Assembly: GCA_016707605.1 (NCBI GenBank)
Contig: JADJHJ010000006.1
Coordinates: 1-64,000, forward strand
Direction: 5' to 3'
Source: Candidatus Promineofilum glycogenicum
GTDB lineage: Bacteria; Chloroflexota; Anaerolineae; Promineifilales; Promineifilaceae
Length of the DNA stretch: 64,000 nt
Shown: positions 1 to 11,883 of the stretch, in pieces
How the letters are laid out: every line of letters starts with the position of its first letter
How positions within the stretch are numbered: the first letter of the stretch is position 1
Notes under the pieces: model-generated
The model's input: only the letters and a program-made list of their open reading frames with translations
Databases searched by the model: none
Told to the model about the DNA's origin: nothing
Made by a program: the position numbers and the translations under genes

Positions 1-1
1 C

Positions 2-40
2 GCCGCCCAGACAGCCAGTCTGGTCGGAATCGTTGCTTGA
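2..40 (+). CDS. possible 3' end of an upstream gene
   Basis: Frame 2 reads AAQTASLVGIVA and then stops at TGA 38-40, and a strong intrinsic terminator follows 28 bp later, as expected at the end of a gene. Only 12 codons are visible, so no function can be assigned. Frame 1 stays open for longer, up to about position 84, but runs into the terminator, so frame 2 is preferred. Confidence 0.3.
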   Translation, partial: AAQTASLVGIVA

Positions 41-68
41 CGCGAACACAACTTCAGCGAATCGGCAA

Positions 69-104
69 CCGCCAGACTGAGTGAAACAGTCTGGCGGTTT
101 TTTG
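69..104 (+). terminator. intrinsic terminator
   Basis: A perfect 10-bp stem (CCGCCAGACT, 69-78, with AGTCTGGCGG, 88-97) has a 9-nt loop and is followed by a run of T at 98-103. It faces the + strand and would end the transcript of the gene that enters from the left, before alaS. Confidence 0.8.
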
Positions 105-145
105 TTGGTGGAAAGAGGTGGTGATTATGAACGTGCGACTGGCTC

Positions 146-211
146 GCGGGGGAGCAGGGGGGGAGGGGTGAAAGCGATCACCCCCGCTCCCCTGCCCCCC
201 TGCTCCCCTGC
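146..211. repeat. G-rich inverted repeat upstream of alaS
   Basis: The left arm (146-170, words GGGGGAGCAGG) pairs imperfectly with a C-rich right arm (179-211). The same words recur inside the MiaB-like gene (15009-15063) and at the start of the nucleotide kinase gene (56341-56380). It lies about 50 bp before the alaS start, so it would be in the alaS leader if the promoter is upstream. Confidence 0.7.
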
Positions 212-261
212 CCACCATCGGCAGCCACACTTGATTCTGCTAAAATCCACCCGGAGCAACC

Positions 262-2955
<2,694 letters not shown>

Positions 2956-2957
2956 CG

Positions 2958-3093
2958 ATCCGCAGATTGGGCAGATTAAGCAGATTCGCAAAGAGAACAA
3001 AGCAAGACGAAGTGCGCCAAGCTTCAGTAAGTTTTCTTTGGCTCTCTTCTTTCGTGAGCCTCTTAATCTGCCCAATCTGCCCAATCTGCGGAT
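2958..3093. repeat. inverted repeat, CAGATTGGG/CAGATTA word family
   Basis: The arms consist of tandem 9-bp words (GCAGATTGG, GCAGATTAA) at 2958-2986, complemented by 3062-3093. About 75 bp of unrelated sequence forms the loop. It begins two bases after the alaS stop. Related words recur at 4273, 29943, 30102, 52134 and 57267. Confidence 0.8.
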
Positions 3094-3104
3094 AATCCCT
3101 CTTC

Positions 3105-4261
3105 ATGCGCGTCATTGAACTGGACACGGCCGAGACGTTCTACTCCCTGCGCCACCGCCTGCTGAACGGCGGGCGCGGGCGGGTCGTTCTCGTCGTGCCG
3201 GGGGCATCCGCGCGGCGGGGCGTTGCGCGGCGGCGTCGATCTGCCGCTGCTGCGCCGCCTGGCCGACCGCGAGCGGCTGGAAGTCGGCCTCGTCACCACC
3301 GACCGCGACCTGGCCCGCCGGGCGCGCGCCGTGGGCCTGCCCGCCTTCTCCTCGCTGGCTCTGGCCGAGCACTACCGCCCCGGCTGGTGGCGCGGCCGGC
3401 GGCGGGCCGAGCGGCTGGGCTTCCCGCCCGGCCCCATCCCCGATCACCCTGGCGCTATCGCGACGTTCGGCCGTTCCCGCAGCCTGGCGCGCGCCCTGTT
3501 TTTGCTGCTGGCTGTCGCCCTTTTTGCCGCCCTACCTCTGGCCGCCGCTCTTTACTTCCTGCCCCGCGCCACCATCACCCTCCGCCCGACCAGCCAGCCG
3601 GCCCAGGCCATCGTCGAAGTGACCGCCGACCCGGCGCTGGCCGCCACCGACTTTGCCGCCCCGGCCATCCCGGCCCGGGCGGTGCAACTGGGCCTGACCT
3701 GGGAGGCGACTGGGCCGGGAACCAACGCCGCCGCCCGGCAGCAGGTACGCGCCCTGGCCCTGCAGGCCCTGAACGCCGGCGCGGCCGACCGGCTGGCGGG
3801 GCGCCTGGCCCCCGGCGAGGAGCTTGTACCCGGCGCGACACAGGTGACTGTCAGCGAGGAGGCGTTTACGACCGGCGGCGGCGACACCCGCCTGACGCTG
3901 GCAGCCGAGTTGACCGGGCTGGCCGTGGCCGCGGCCGACGTGCACCGGCTGGCCTTCCCCCAACTGGCCCGCGCCCTGCCCGCCGGCTACGCGCTCGACC
4001 CGGCCACGCTGACGACGCAACTGGAAGCCGGCCGCGCGCCCGGCCGGCTGCTGGTCACGGCCCAGGCTACCGGCCGGGCGCAACTCGACCCGGCGGCGCT
4101 GGCGGCGCAACTGGCCGGGCAGCGGCTGGGCGAGGCTGCCGCCAGCGCTGGACGCCCTTCCCCTGGCCGAGCCGCCCACGCTCGACTCGGGTGGCCCGGC
4201 TGGCTGGGCCTGGTTCGGCCGCCTGCCCCGCGCCCCGCGCATCACTGTTGACTTGGCCTAG
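3105..4261 (+). CDS. baseplate-J-like membrane protein (two apparent frameshifts)
   Basis: Two one-base indels split the reading frame: an extra G in the G run at 3200-3204 and a missing base near 4148. Corrected, it reads as one protein of about 385 residues. It has a soluble N-terminal part, a transmembrane segment around the sequence ALFLLLAVALFAALPLAAAL, and an exported region (PRATITLRPTSQPAQAIVEV, then a VTVSEEAF repeat-like part) that resembles baseplate J/gp47-like domains of Chloroflexi. The corrected end reads PRAPRITVDLA. It sits between alaS and ruvX. The family call is from memory of similar Chloroflexi neighbourhoods; the biochemical role is unknown. Confidence 0.6.
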
Positions 4262-4272
4262 TGAGGAAGGCC

Positions 4273-4328
4273 CCAGATTCGCAGATTACGCAGATTTCGA
4301 AAATCTGTGTAATCTGCGTAATCTGTGG
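4273..4328. repeat. inverted repeat, CGCAGATTA word family
   Basis: Left arm 4273-4297 (tandem CGCAGATTA words) pairs with 4301-4328 across a 3-nt loop, giving an almost continuous hairpin. It starts 11 bp after the corrected stop of the preceding gene. Confidence 0.85.
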
Positions 4329-4424
4329 TTTCTTCTTCTTAGTAGCGCAATCGTAGGGCAACCATTCGGCGCATTTGATCGTCTCATGGGATAATGAGCG
4401 CGGCGCGACCCGCGCCCGGAACCT

Positions 4425-4886
4425 ATGACCAACGACACACCCAACAAGCCCTACGGCCGGGTCATGGCGCTAGACCTCGGCGAAAAGCGCATCGGCGTCG
4501 CCCTCAGCGACCCGACGCGCACCATCGCCAGCGCCCACAGCGTCCTGACGCGCAAGTCGCGGCTGGAGGACGTGGCCCGCTACACCCACCTCATCGCCGA
4601 GAACGGCGTGACGCTGCTGGTCGTCGGCCTGCCCATCACCCTCGGCGGCCGGGAGGGGGAGCGCGCCGCCTGGGTGCGCGACTACGCCGCCGACCTGGCC
4701 GAGCGGCTGCCCGTGCCCATCGCCTTCTGGGACGAGAGCCTGAGCACCGTCGAGGCCCAGGCCGCCCTGCGCGCCCAGGGGCGGCGCGGCAAGAAGCTGC
4801 GCGAGCGGGTCGATGCCGTGGCCGCGGCCGTCATCCTGCAATCCTACCTCGACGCCCAGCGCGGAGTGACGCCTAATGACGAGTGA
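4425..4886 (+). CDS. ruvX: putative pre-16S rRNA nuclease / Holliday junction resolvase YqgF
   Basis: A 153-residue protein of the YqgF/RuvX family, an RNase H-fold nuclease linked to 16S rRNA 5' maturation and to branched DNA resolution. The catalytic acids are visible: D17 in ALDLGEKRIGVALSD, D103-E104 in WDESLSTVEA, and D130 in DAVAAAVIL. Its length is typical. It overlaps mltG by 11 bp, so the two are translationally coupled; ruvX next to mltG is a common bacterial arrangement. Confidence 0.93.
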   Translation: MTNDTPNKPYGRVMALDLGEKRIGVALSDPTRTIASAHSVLTRKSRLEDVARYTHLIAENGVTLLVVGLPITLGGREGERAAWVRDYAADLAERLPVPIAFWDESLSTVEAQAALRAQGRRGKKLRERVDAVAAAVILQSYLDAQRGVTPNDE

Positions 4887-6048
4887 GGCGCGGCGCGAAC
4901 GCCGCCGGTCGAGCGCCGGCTGTCTGACGTGGCTCCTCGTTGTCCTGGTCGTGCTGGCCGCGCTGGTGGCCGCCGGGCTGGTGCTGTGGCGTGGCCTGGC
5001 GCGCAGCGCCGACCCGGACGTGAACCCCGCCCTCAGCCCCGTCCGCCGCGCCTACCTGGAGCTTTACCTGTCGCAGCGCGCCGCCGAGTTGGACGGGCCG
5101 GCCGGCAGTGGGGCCGGGCCGGTCGACTTCACCATCGCCCCCGGCCAGGGCGCGGCGACCATCGCCGAGAACCTGCGCGCCGCCGGGCTGCTGAACGATA
5201 GCGATCTGTTCCTCAACTACCTGAGCTACTACGGCCTCGACAGCGGGCTGGTGGCCGGCGAGTACCGGCTCGACCCGCAGGCGACCATCCCGGAGTTGGC
5301 CGAGGCGCTCGGCTCCGGCCGCTCGCGCACGCTGGAGTTGAGCTTCCTGCCCGGCTGGCGCAGCGAGGAGATGGCCAACTACCTGGGCGTCGTCGGCGCG
5401 GCGCAGATCGATGCCGCGGCGTTCCAACAGATCGTCGCCTCGCGCAATGGGCTGAACGGCAACTACGGCTTCCTGTCGTCGCTGCCCGACGGCGCGTCGC
5501 TGGAGGGGTATCTCTTCCCCGACCGCTACACGATTGGCGACGACACGACGGCCGCCGCCCTGGTCGATCTGATGCTGGCCCGCTTCGACGCGCAGGTGAC
5601 GCCGGCCATGCGCCAGGCTTACGGCACGCTGGGCCTGTCGCTGCGCGACGCGGTCATTCTGGCCTCGATCATCGAGAAGGAGGCGGCGCTGGCCGAGGAG
5701 AAGCCGCTGATGGCCGCCGTCTTCCTCAACCGGCTGGCGGCGGGGATGCCCTTGCAGGCCGACCCGACGGTGCAGTATGCGCTGGGCTTCGTGGATGGGA
5801 CGTGGTGGAAGTCGCCGCTGTCGGCCGCGGATTTGCAGGTCAACTCGCCCTACAACACCTACCTCATCCCCGGCCTGCCCCCCGGCCCCATCAGCAATCC
5901 CAGCCTGGCCTCGCTGCTGGCCGTGGCCAACCCGGCCGACGTGGACTACCTCTTCTTCGTCGTCGACTGCACCGCCGCCACCCTTGGCGCCCACGCCTTC
6001 AGCGTCACCTATGACGAACACCTGGCCAACGTCGCCCGCTGCCAATAA
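4876..6048 (+). CDS. mltG: endolytic murein transglycosylase MltG
   Basis: A 390-residue membrane-anchored YceG/MltG protein that cuts nascent glycan strands in the periplasmic or exocellular space. An Arg-rich N-terminus is followed by a single membrane segment (about residues 14-38), a LysM-like region, and the catalytic domain. The conserved glutamate is E267 in ASIIEKEA, and the family signature YNTYLIPGLPPGPISNPS follows near residue 320. It starts inside ruvX. An inverted repeat begins right after its stop. Confidence 0.95.
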   Translation: MTSEARRERRRSSAGCLTWLLVVLVVLAALVAAGLVLWRGLARSADPDVNPALSPVRRAYLELYLSQRAAELDGPAGSGAGPVDFTIAPGQGAATIAENLRAAGLLNDSDLFLNYLSYYGLDSGLVAGEYRLDPQATIPELAEALGSGRSRTLELSFLPGWRSEEMANYLGVVGAAQIDAAAFQQIVASRNGLNGNYGFLSSLPDGASLEGYLFPDRYTIGDDTTAAALVDLMLARFDAQVTPAMRQAYGTLGLSLRDAVILASIIEKEAALAEEKPLMAAVFLNRLAAGMPLQADPTVQYALGFVDGTWWKSPLSAADLQVNSPYNTYLIPGLPPGPISNPSLASLLAVANPADVDYLFFVVDCTAATLGAHAFSVTYDEHLANVARCQ

Positions 6049-6226
6049 GAAAAGAGGAACGCGGAGAAACGCAGAGAAGCGCGGAGAGACGCGGAGGAAG
6101 AGAAGAGTTGCACAGGAAAGAGGAACGCGGAGAAACGCAGAGAAGCACGGAGAGACGCGGAGGAAGAAACAGGTTTTCTTCCTCCGCGTCTCCTCGTCTT
6201 CTCTCCGCGTCTCCTCTTTGCTCTTC
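6049..6226. repeat. long inverted repeat, CGGAGAAACGCAGAG word family
   Basis: Tandem purine-rich words (AACGCGGAGAAACGCAGAGAAG) fill 6049-6167 as two direct copies, and 6177-6220 holds the complementary CTCCGCGTCTCC words. The repeat begins at the mltG stop and ends three bases before the next start codon. The same words occur at 19788, 53271 and 58247. Confidence 0.85.
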
Positions 6227-6228
6227 TC

Positions 6229-6810
6229 ATGATACTGTCCGGCTGCGCGTCGGTTAAGCCGGTGGTCAAGATTGGCCTCGTCGCCCCGTTCGAGGGGCGC
6301 GCGCGGGCTGTGGGCTACGATGCCATCTACGCCGCGCGGCTGGCCGTGCGCGAGGCCAACGCCGCCGGCGGCATTGGGGGCTATCGCCTGGCCGTGGTCG
6401 CCCTGGACGACCGCGGCGACCCGGAGCTGGCGGCGCAGTCGGCCGCGGCCCTGGCCGTCGATCCGGCCGTCGTCGCCGTCGTCGGCCACTACCTGCCGGC
6501 GACCACCGCCGCCGCGAGCGAGGTCTATGCGAATACCGGCCTGCCGCTCCTGCCCGCCGGCGCGCCTCCCTTCGCCGCCGCCGACCCGGCCGCCCTGCCG
6601 CCCGCCTTCGTCGCCGCCTACGAGGGCATCACCCCGTTCGACGAAACGCCCGGCCCCTACGCCGGGCCGACCTACGACGCCTTCGCCCTTCTCTGGGCCG
6701 CCTTAGCGCAGGCTGAGGAAACAGGGGGCGGCATCACCCGCGCCACTGTCCAAGAGGCGCTACGTGGATTAGAATACGAAGGCATGACAGGGACGGTGTT
6801 CCAGCCCTGA
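6229..6810 (+). CDS. shortened solute-binding-protein-like lipoprotein
   Basis: 193 residues. The first 120 residues read like lobe 1 of a branched-chain amino-acid type binding protein (KIGLVAPFEGRARAVGYDAIYAARLAVREANAAGGIGGYRL), and the end (YDAFALLWAALAQAEE...ALRGLEYEGMTGTVFQP) matches the C-terminus of that family. The usual length is about 380, so about half, mainly lobe 2, is missing. A lipobox-like LSGC lies only three codons after the ATG, so no full signal peptide is encoded. Upstream codons in frame are hydrophobic (LLFALL) but come from the inverted repeat and have no start codon. It may be a decayed gene or a specialised short form. Confidence 0.6.
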   Translation: MILSGCASVKPVVKIGLVAPFEGRARAVGYDAIYAARLAVREANAAGGIGGYRLAVVALDDRGDPELAAQSAAALAVDPAVVAVVGHYLPATTAAASEVYANTGLPLLPAGAPPFAAADPAALPPAFVAAYEGITPFDETPGPYAGPTYDAFALLWAALAQAEETGGGITRATVQEALRGLEYEGMTGTVFQP

Positions 6811-6835
6811 CCGCCATTAACCCGGAGCGACCCGC

Positions 6836-7867
6836 ATGATCATCAGACGCATCCTCGGCCTCATCATCCTCCTGACCGCGCTGGTCATCTTCGGCGGCAG
6901 CATTTACGCCGCCTACACCGTCGGCGACGCCCTGGCCGACCTGGGCGCGGGCATTCGCGACAATCTGGCCCTGGCCTCGCAAAGCCTGGCCACGGCCCGC
7001 AACACCCTCACCCTGTCGCGCGACACCTTCAGCGACGTCAACGGCGGGCTGGGCACGGCCGTCGCCGCCACAGCCAACGCCTCGCTCACCGTGGCCGACA
7101 GCCGGCCGCTCATCGACAACGTCGGCGTCGTCGTGACCCAGGAAGTGCCGGAAGCGGTCGAGGGCATCCAGAACGCGCTGCCCAACATGATCGAGGTCGC
7201 CGGGGTCATCGACGGCACGCTGCGCACCCTTAGCTCCATCGGCATCGACCGCACCATCAACCTGCCCTTTGGCGGCTCCATCCCGCTCCAGTTCGACCTG
7301 GGCATCGACTACGCCCCGGCCGTGCCCTTCGACGACACCCTGCGCGGCTTCCGGGCCAGCCTCGACGGCCTGCCGGAGAGTATGCGCGGCCTGGAGACCG
7401 ACCTGCAAACGACCAGCGCCAACCTGGACGCGCTGGCCACCGACCTGCAGGCCGCCTCGGACAATCTGGCCGTCATTAACAACCGCGTCGGCGAAGTGCT
7501 GCCGCTCATTGACCAGTACCTGGCCCTGGCCGACCAGTTGAGCGCCACTATCGAGCGCGTGGATGCCGACATCGACCAACAACTAGAGATGCTACGCCTG
7601 GGGGCCATCGTCGTCCTCGTCTTCCTGGCCCTGTCGCAACTCGCGCCGCTCTACCTGGGCTGGGAGCTGCTGACCGGGCGGCGCGACCCGGCCCGCCGCG
7701 TGCCCATCGCCAAACAGGCCCGGGTTCTGACCGGTGACACGCCCACGGCCGTCATCGCCACCCTGCCCGCGCCGGCGACGACCGAACTGCCCGCGCCCCA
7801 GACGACCGAACTGCCCGAAGAGGAGTGGACGCCCATCGCGCCGCCGGAGGATCGTGGCACGCTCTAG
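6836..7867 (+). CDS. two-pass membrane protein with coiled-coil ectodomain
   Basis: 343 residues, not recognised. A membrane segment covers residues 5-27 (LGLIILLTALVIFGGSIYAAY). A long Ala/Leu/Asp-rich helical region follows, with coiled-coil character at about 170-235 (LETDLQTTSANLDALATDLQ). A second membrane segment lies near 253-275 (GAIVVLVFLALSQLAPLYLGW), then a Pro/Thr-rich tail. The layout recalls proteins that hold large helical domains outside the membrane. It overlaps the transglycosylase gene start by 14 bp, which suggests joint translation and an envelope role. Confidence 0.7.
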   Translation: MIIRRILGLIILLTALVIFGGSIYAAYTVGDALADLGAGIRDNLALASQSLATARNTLTLSRDTFSDVNGGLGTAVAATANASLTVADSRPLIDNVGVVVTQEVPEAVEGIQNALPNMIEVAGVIDGTLRTLSSIGIDRTINLPFGGSIPLQFDLGIDYAPAVPFDDTLRGFRASLDGLPESMRGLETDLQTTSANLDALATDLQAASDNLAVINNRVGEVLPLIDQYLALADQLSATIERVDADIDQQLEMLRLGAIVVLVFLALSQLAPLYLGWELLTGRRDPARRVPIAKQARVLTGDTPTAVIATLPAPATTELPAPQTTELPEEEWTPIAPPEDRGTL

Positions 7868-10384
7868 CCGCCGCGCCCGTCTGGCGCTGCTCCTGGTGGT
7901 TGTCATGGGCCTGTGGTCGGCCGCCTGTCGCGGCGCGACCGGGGTCGGGACGCCCGTCGCTGATCGCGCCGCGCCCGTGGGCGTGACGCCGGGCCTGCTG
8001 CCGACGCCCACCCTGGCCGCGCCGGGCAGCCAGCCGCCGGCGGTCACGCTCGATCCCTGCCGCCCGACGCCACCGCGCCCGAACTTCTGACCCTGGGCCA
8101 GCAGGCGGCGGCCGAAGGCGACCACACCACCGCCGCCGCCGCCTTCCGCGCCGCGACCGACGTCGGCGGGCTGAGCGACCGCGCCGCGGCCGAGGCCCGG
8201 TTGGGTCACGCTGTGGCTCTGTTCAACGACGGCGATTTCGCCGCCGCGGCCGAGGCCCTGGAGGCGCTCTTGCAGGAGCCGGAGGCCGCCGCTCCGGCGA
8301 CCGCCGACTCACTGGTCGCGCCGGTGGACATCCCCGACGTGGCCGCCTTCACCCTGGGCCGGGCGCGGGCGGCGCTGGGCGACCACGCCGGGGCCATCGA
8401 GGCCTTCCGCGCCTACGCCGAGGCCAACCCCGACATGGCCGCCTACGTCCAGCCGCGCATTGCCGACGCCCACCAGGCCCTGGGCGACACCAACGCGGCC
8501 ATCACCGCTCTGGAAGCAGCCACAGCCGGCGCGGCGCAGCGCTTTGTGGCCGTGGAGAACCGCGGCCGGCTGGCCGGGCTGCTGCTGGAGCGAGGCGACA
8601 CGGCCGCGGCCATCGCCCAGTACGACGCCATCCACGACATCGCCCGCACCGAGGCGACGAAGGGGCAGATGACCTACCTGGCCGGGCTGGCCGAGCAGCA
8701 GGCGGGCAACGTCGAGGCCGCCCAGGCCCGCTTCCTGACGGCCATCACCGACTACCCGCGCGCCGCCGACAGCCACGCCGCCCTGGTGGCCCTGGTCGAA
8801 GCGGGCGTGCCGGTGGATGAGTACCAGCGCGGCATCGTCAACTACTACGCCGGCGTCTACCAGTTGGGCATTGATGCCCTGCTGCGGGCCATCGCCGCCG
8901 ACCCGGAGACCTATCCCCAGGATGCCCACCTCTTCCTGGCCTGGAGCTACGAGGAGTTGGGCGATCTGACCAGCGCCCTGGCCGAACTGGACGCCTTCGC
9001 CGCCCACGAACCGGCGCGGGCGCTGTTCGAGCGGGGGGAGATGCTGAGCCGGGCCGGGCGGGTGGATGAGGCGCTGGCGGCCTACGACGTGTTTGTCACC
9101 GAGTATCCCGACGCCGACGAGACGGCGTCGGTCATGTGGACGGCGGCGCAACTGGCCGACACCGCCCGGGCAGGGGGCGGGGGGGGGGGGGGGGGGGGGG
9201 GCGGGGGGGACGGGCCGACGGGAGGGCGTGCGGGCCATGGCCGGTGCTTCCTGGCTTGGCCGGCACCCCCCCGCCGCCGCCCTCTATCGCGCGGGGGAAT
9301 TGACCGCCCTGAGCGGCAACCGTGACAACGCGACCGGATCCGGCGCCATCTGGCAGCGCCTGGTCGAACAGTACCCGGCCAATGAAAACGCTGGGCGGCC
9401 CGTTCCATGCTGAGGCTGGCGCACGGGGGAGGCGACGGATTTCGCCCTGGAAGCGTTGCGGCCACAGATTGCCACGCTGACGCCCAGCAACTACTTCGCC
9501 CTGCGGGCCATCGACTTTGCCGCCGGGACGAGCCGTTCAGCGCCACGGGCGAGATGGTTCTGCCCGATGACCCCGCCGAAGGTCAGGCCGCGGCCGAAAC
9601 GTGGCTGCGCGAGCGGCTGGTGGCCGCCGGCGTTGTGCCGCCCGAAGCGCTGGGGGCGCTGTCGGCCGGGCTGGCCGCCGAACCGGGGCGGCTCATCGGC
9701 GAGAAGCTGTGGCAACTGGGGCTGCACGAGGCGGGCAAGGCGGAGTTGGAGACGGTGCGCGAAGCCTACGCCGATGACCCGGTGGCCAACTACCAGCTGG
9801 CCCTCTACTTCCAGGAGTTGGGCCTCTTTCGCTCGTCCATCGTCGCCGCGGCGTCGCTGCTGCACCAGGTGGGGGCCACGGTCTTCGACGCGCCGCGCTT
9901 CCTGGGCCGGCTGGCCTACCCCGCCCACTACGCCGACCTCATCCTGCCCCTGGCCGAGCGTTACGGCTATGACCCGCGCCTCCAGTTCGCCCTGGTGCGC
10001 CAGGAGAGCCTGTTCGAGAGCATCGCCCGCTCCAGCGCCGCCGCCCAGGGGCTTAGCCAGGTTATCCCCGACACCGGGGCGTGGATCGCCCAACGGCTGG
10101 CCTGGCCCGACTTCACCAACGAAGACCTGTTCAAGCCCTACGTCGGTCTCAACTTCGGCGCGTTCTACCTGAGCGAGCAGTTGCGGGCCTTCGACGGCCA
10201 CGTCCACGCCGCCCTGGCCGCCTACAACGCCGGACCGGGCAACGCCGCCCGCTGGTACGAAACGGCCGGCGGCGACCACGACCGCTTCTTCGACACGGTG
10301 GACTTCACCGAGACGCGCCTCTACATCGAGCGCATCTATGAAGGGTTTAACGCTTATCGTCACCTTTATGGAGTTAGGGATTAG
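7854..10384 (+). CDS. Slt-type soluble lytic murein transglycosylase (multiple apparent frameshifts)
   Basis: Reconstructed lipoprotein of about 840 residues. A GTG start gives an Arg-rich signal peptide with a lipobox-like SAAC. TPR-like helical repeats follow (8100-9170), and a C-terminal SLT domain ends the protein, with catalytic Glu in ALVRQES (codon 10004), then GLSQVIPDTG and AAYNAGPGN. It would cleave peptidoglycan between MurNAc and GlcNAc. The frame is broken by a missing C near 8055-8057 and by several indels between the poly-G run at 9179 and about 9540. Pieces in the other frames still read as the same protein, so these are probably sequence errors. The stop codon falls inside the following repeat. 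Confidence 0.82.
9173..9209. other. poly-G tract
   Basis: A run of 23 G at 9179-9201, flanked by GGGGGC and CGGGGGGG, interrupts the helical-repeat part of the transglycosylase gene. In frame it would encode about a dozen glycines between well-behaved helical repeats, and the frame fails just after it. It looks like an assembly or base-calling artefact. Confidence 0.75.
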
Positions 10385-10447
10385 GGATTAGGGATTAGGG
10401 AAGAGCGCTCTTCCCTAATCCCTAATCCCTAACCTCTAATCCCTAAC
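10373..10447. repeat. inverted repeat, TTAGGGA word family
   Basis: Four tandem TTAGGGA words lead to a self-complementary centre GAAGAGCGCTCTTC, followed by CCTAATC words and an imperfect extension. The stop codon of the transglycosylase gene (10382-10384) is made by this repeat, and the next gene starts 4 bp after it. Confidence 0.9.
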
Positions 10448-10450
10448 ACT

Positions 10451-11804
10451 ATGTCCTTCGACTGGCAGACCGACGACCGCGAATGGGACGAGCGCGAGAC
10501 GCGCCGCAGCGGGCGACGCCCCGCCGACCTGCCGCCGCTCAATGAGGCGCTGTTCGGCGGGCCGGAGCCGGCGGAGGCGCCCGTCGCGCCGCCCCGTCGC
10601 GCCCGGCGGCTGCTGTTCCCGGCTGGCCATCGTCACGCTGGTGGTGCTGGCTCTGCCGGCTGGCTACTGGCAACTGGATCGGCGGGCGGCGCGGGCCGAG
10701 GCGCGGCTGTCGACCGAAGTCGCCGCCAGCCACGCCGCCATCCTCGACGCCGCCCAGCGCGGCGACGGCGAACTGTTCGTCAGCTTCCTCTCCGGCCGCG
10801 ACCGGGCCTGGGCCGAAGCGCAGCAGGACGTGGCCCGTCACGGCAACCTGGTCAACCGCTTAGCCTTCGGGCTGGCCCTGACAGCAGGCGAACCCGTCTC
10901 GCCGACCGTCACCCTGGCCCCCGATCTGCGCTCGGCCGAGTTGACGCGGCCGCAGACGTATGAGCTGGCCGTGGGCAACGGGCTGACGGAGACAATCACC
11001 CTGCAACAGACGGTCGTCTATCGCCTGGGGCCGGACCGCTGGCTGTTCGCCCCGCCCGACGACGCGTTCTGGGGCGAGACGGCCACCGTCGGCGGGCGCT
11101 ACGTGCGCGTGACCTACCCTGCCCGCGACGCCGACGTGGTCGAGCCGCTGGCCCGCGACCTGGATGCGGCCCTGGCCGAGTTTTGCCGCGATCTCGCAGA
11201 TGCGTGCGCCGAACTGCACCTCGTCCTTTCGACCAACCCGGCGTCGTTCATCGCCTACGACCGCCCCGCGGGCACCTGGACCGGCGGCAGCGAGATCGTC
11301 ATGCCCACGCCGACGCTCTTCGGCCGGCCAATCGACGACGCCGGCCGGCGTGCCCTGTCCCGTGTCTACGCCGCGCGCGTCGTCAGCGCCGCCGCGGCCA
11401 ATTCCAGCGGCTGGCAGTGCTGTGACGACGCCCTGTTCTACGGCGCGTTGCTCGACGCCCAACTCTATCGGTTGGGGTTGCAGCCCTGGCCGGTGGGCGC
11501 GGCCGAGTATGAGCGACTGGCCCGCCAGCCGGAACTGTTGCGGGCCGTTGAAGACCTTTGGCGGCGCGACACGGTGACGGCCGACGAGCAATGGCTGGTC
11601 TACACCCTGGTCGACTTCCTCATCGCTCATAGCAGTGTCGCCCCGGTGGAGATGCAACGGCTGCTGCTCAACGGCACCGAAATGGACTACTGGGACTGGC
11701 TGTCGCGGGTCACCGGTGGTCTCTACGGCTCACAAGCCGACTTCGAGCGCGACTTCCTGCGCTACGCCGCCGAACGCGGCCTGGACTCGGCCGCGCTTCA
11801 CTGA
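10451..11804 (+). CDS. membrane protein of unknown function, paralogue A (one apparent frameshift)
   Basis: About 450 residues after correcting one extra C in the run at 10616-10620. The cytoplasmic start MSFDWQTDDREWDERE is followed by a membrane segment (LAIVTLVVLALPAGYW) and an extracellular domain with LSGRDRAW, an ITLQQTVVYRLGPDRWLFAPP stretch, and a WQCCDDALFYGALLDAQLY double-cysteine motif. The next gene repeats the same plan. No family is recognised; the exported domain has some look of a putative inactive peptidase. It overlaps no neighbour and lacks a clear promoter. Confidence 0.65.
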
Positions 11805-11883
11805 TTGACCAGGCTCTCTGTTCCTACCCGACGCGGTCCCGGCGGTCGCGCTGTGGGTACGGATAAAGGGACGAAATAAACAC

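Noticed and set aside
9179..9201. Glycine-rich linker encoded by the G run
   Set aside because: Frame breaks follow at once and helical repeats continue on both sides, so an artefact is more likely than a linker.
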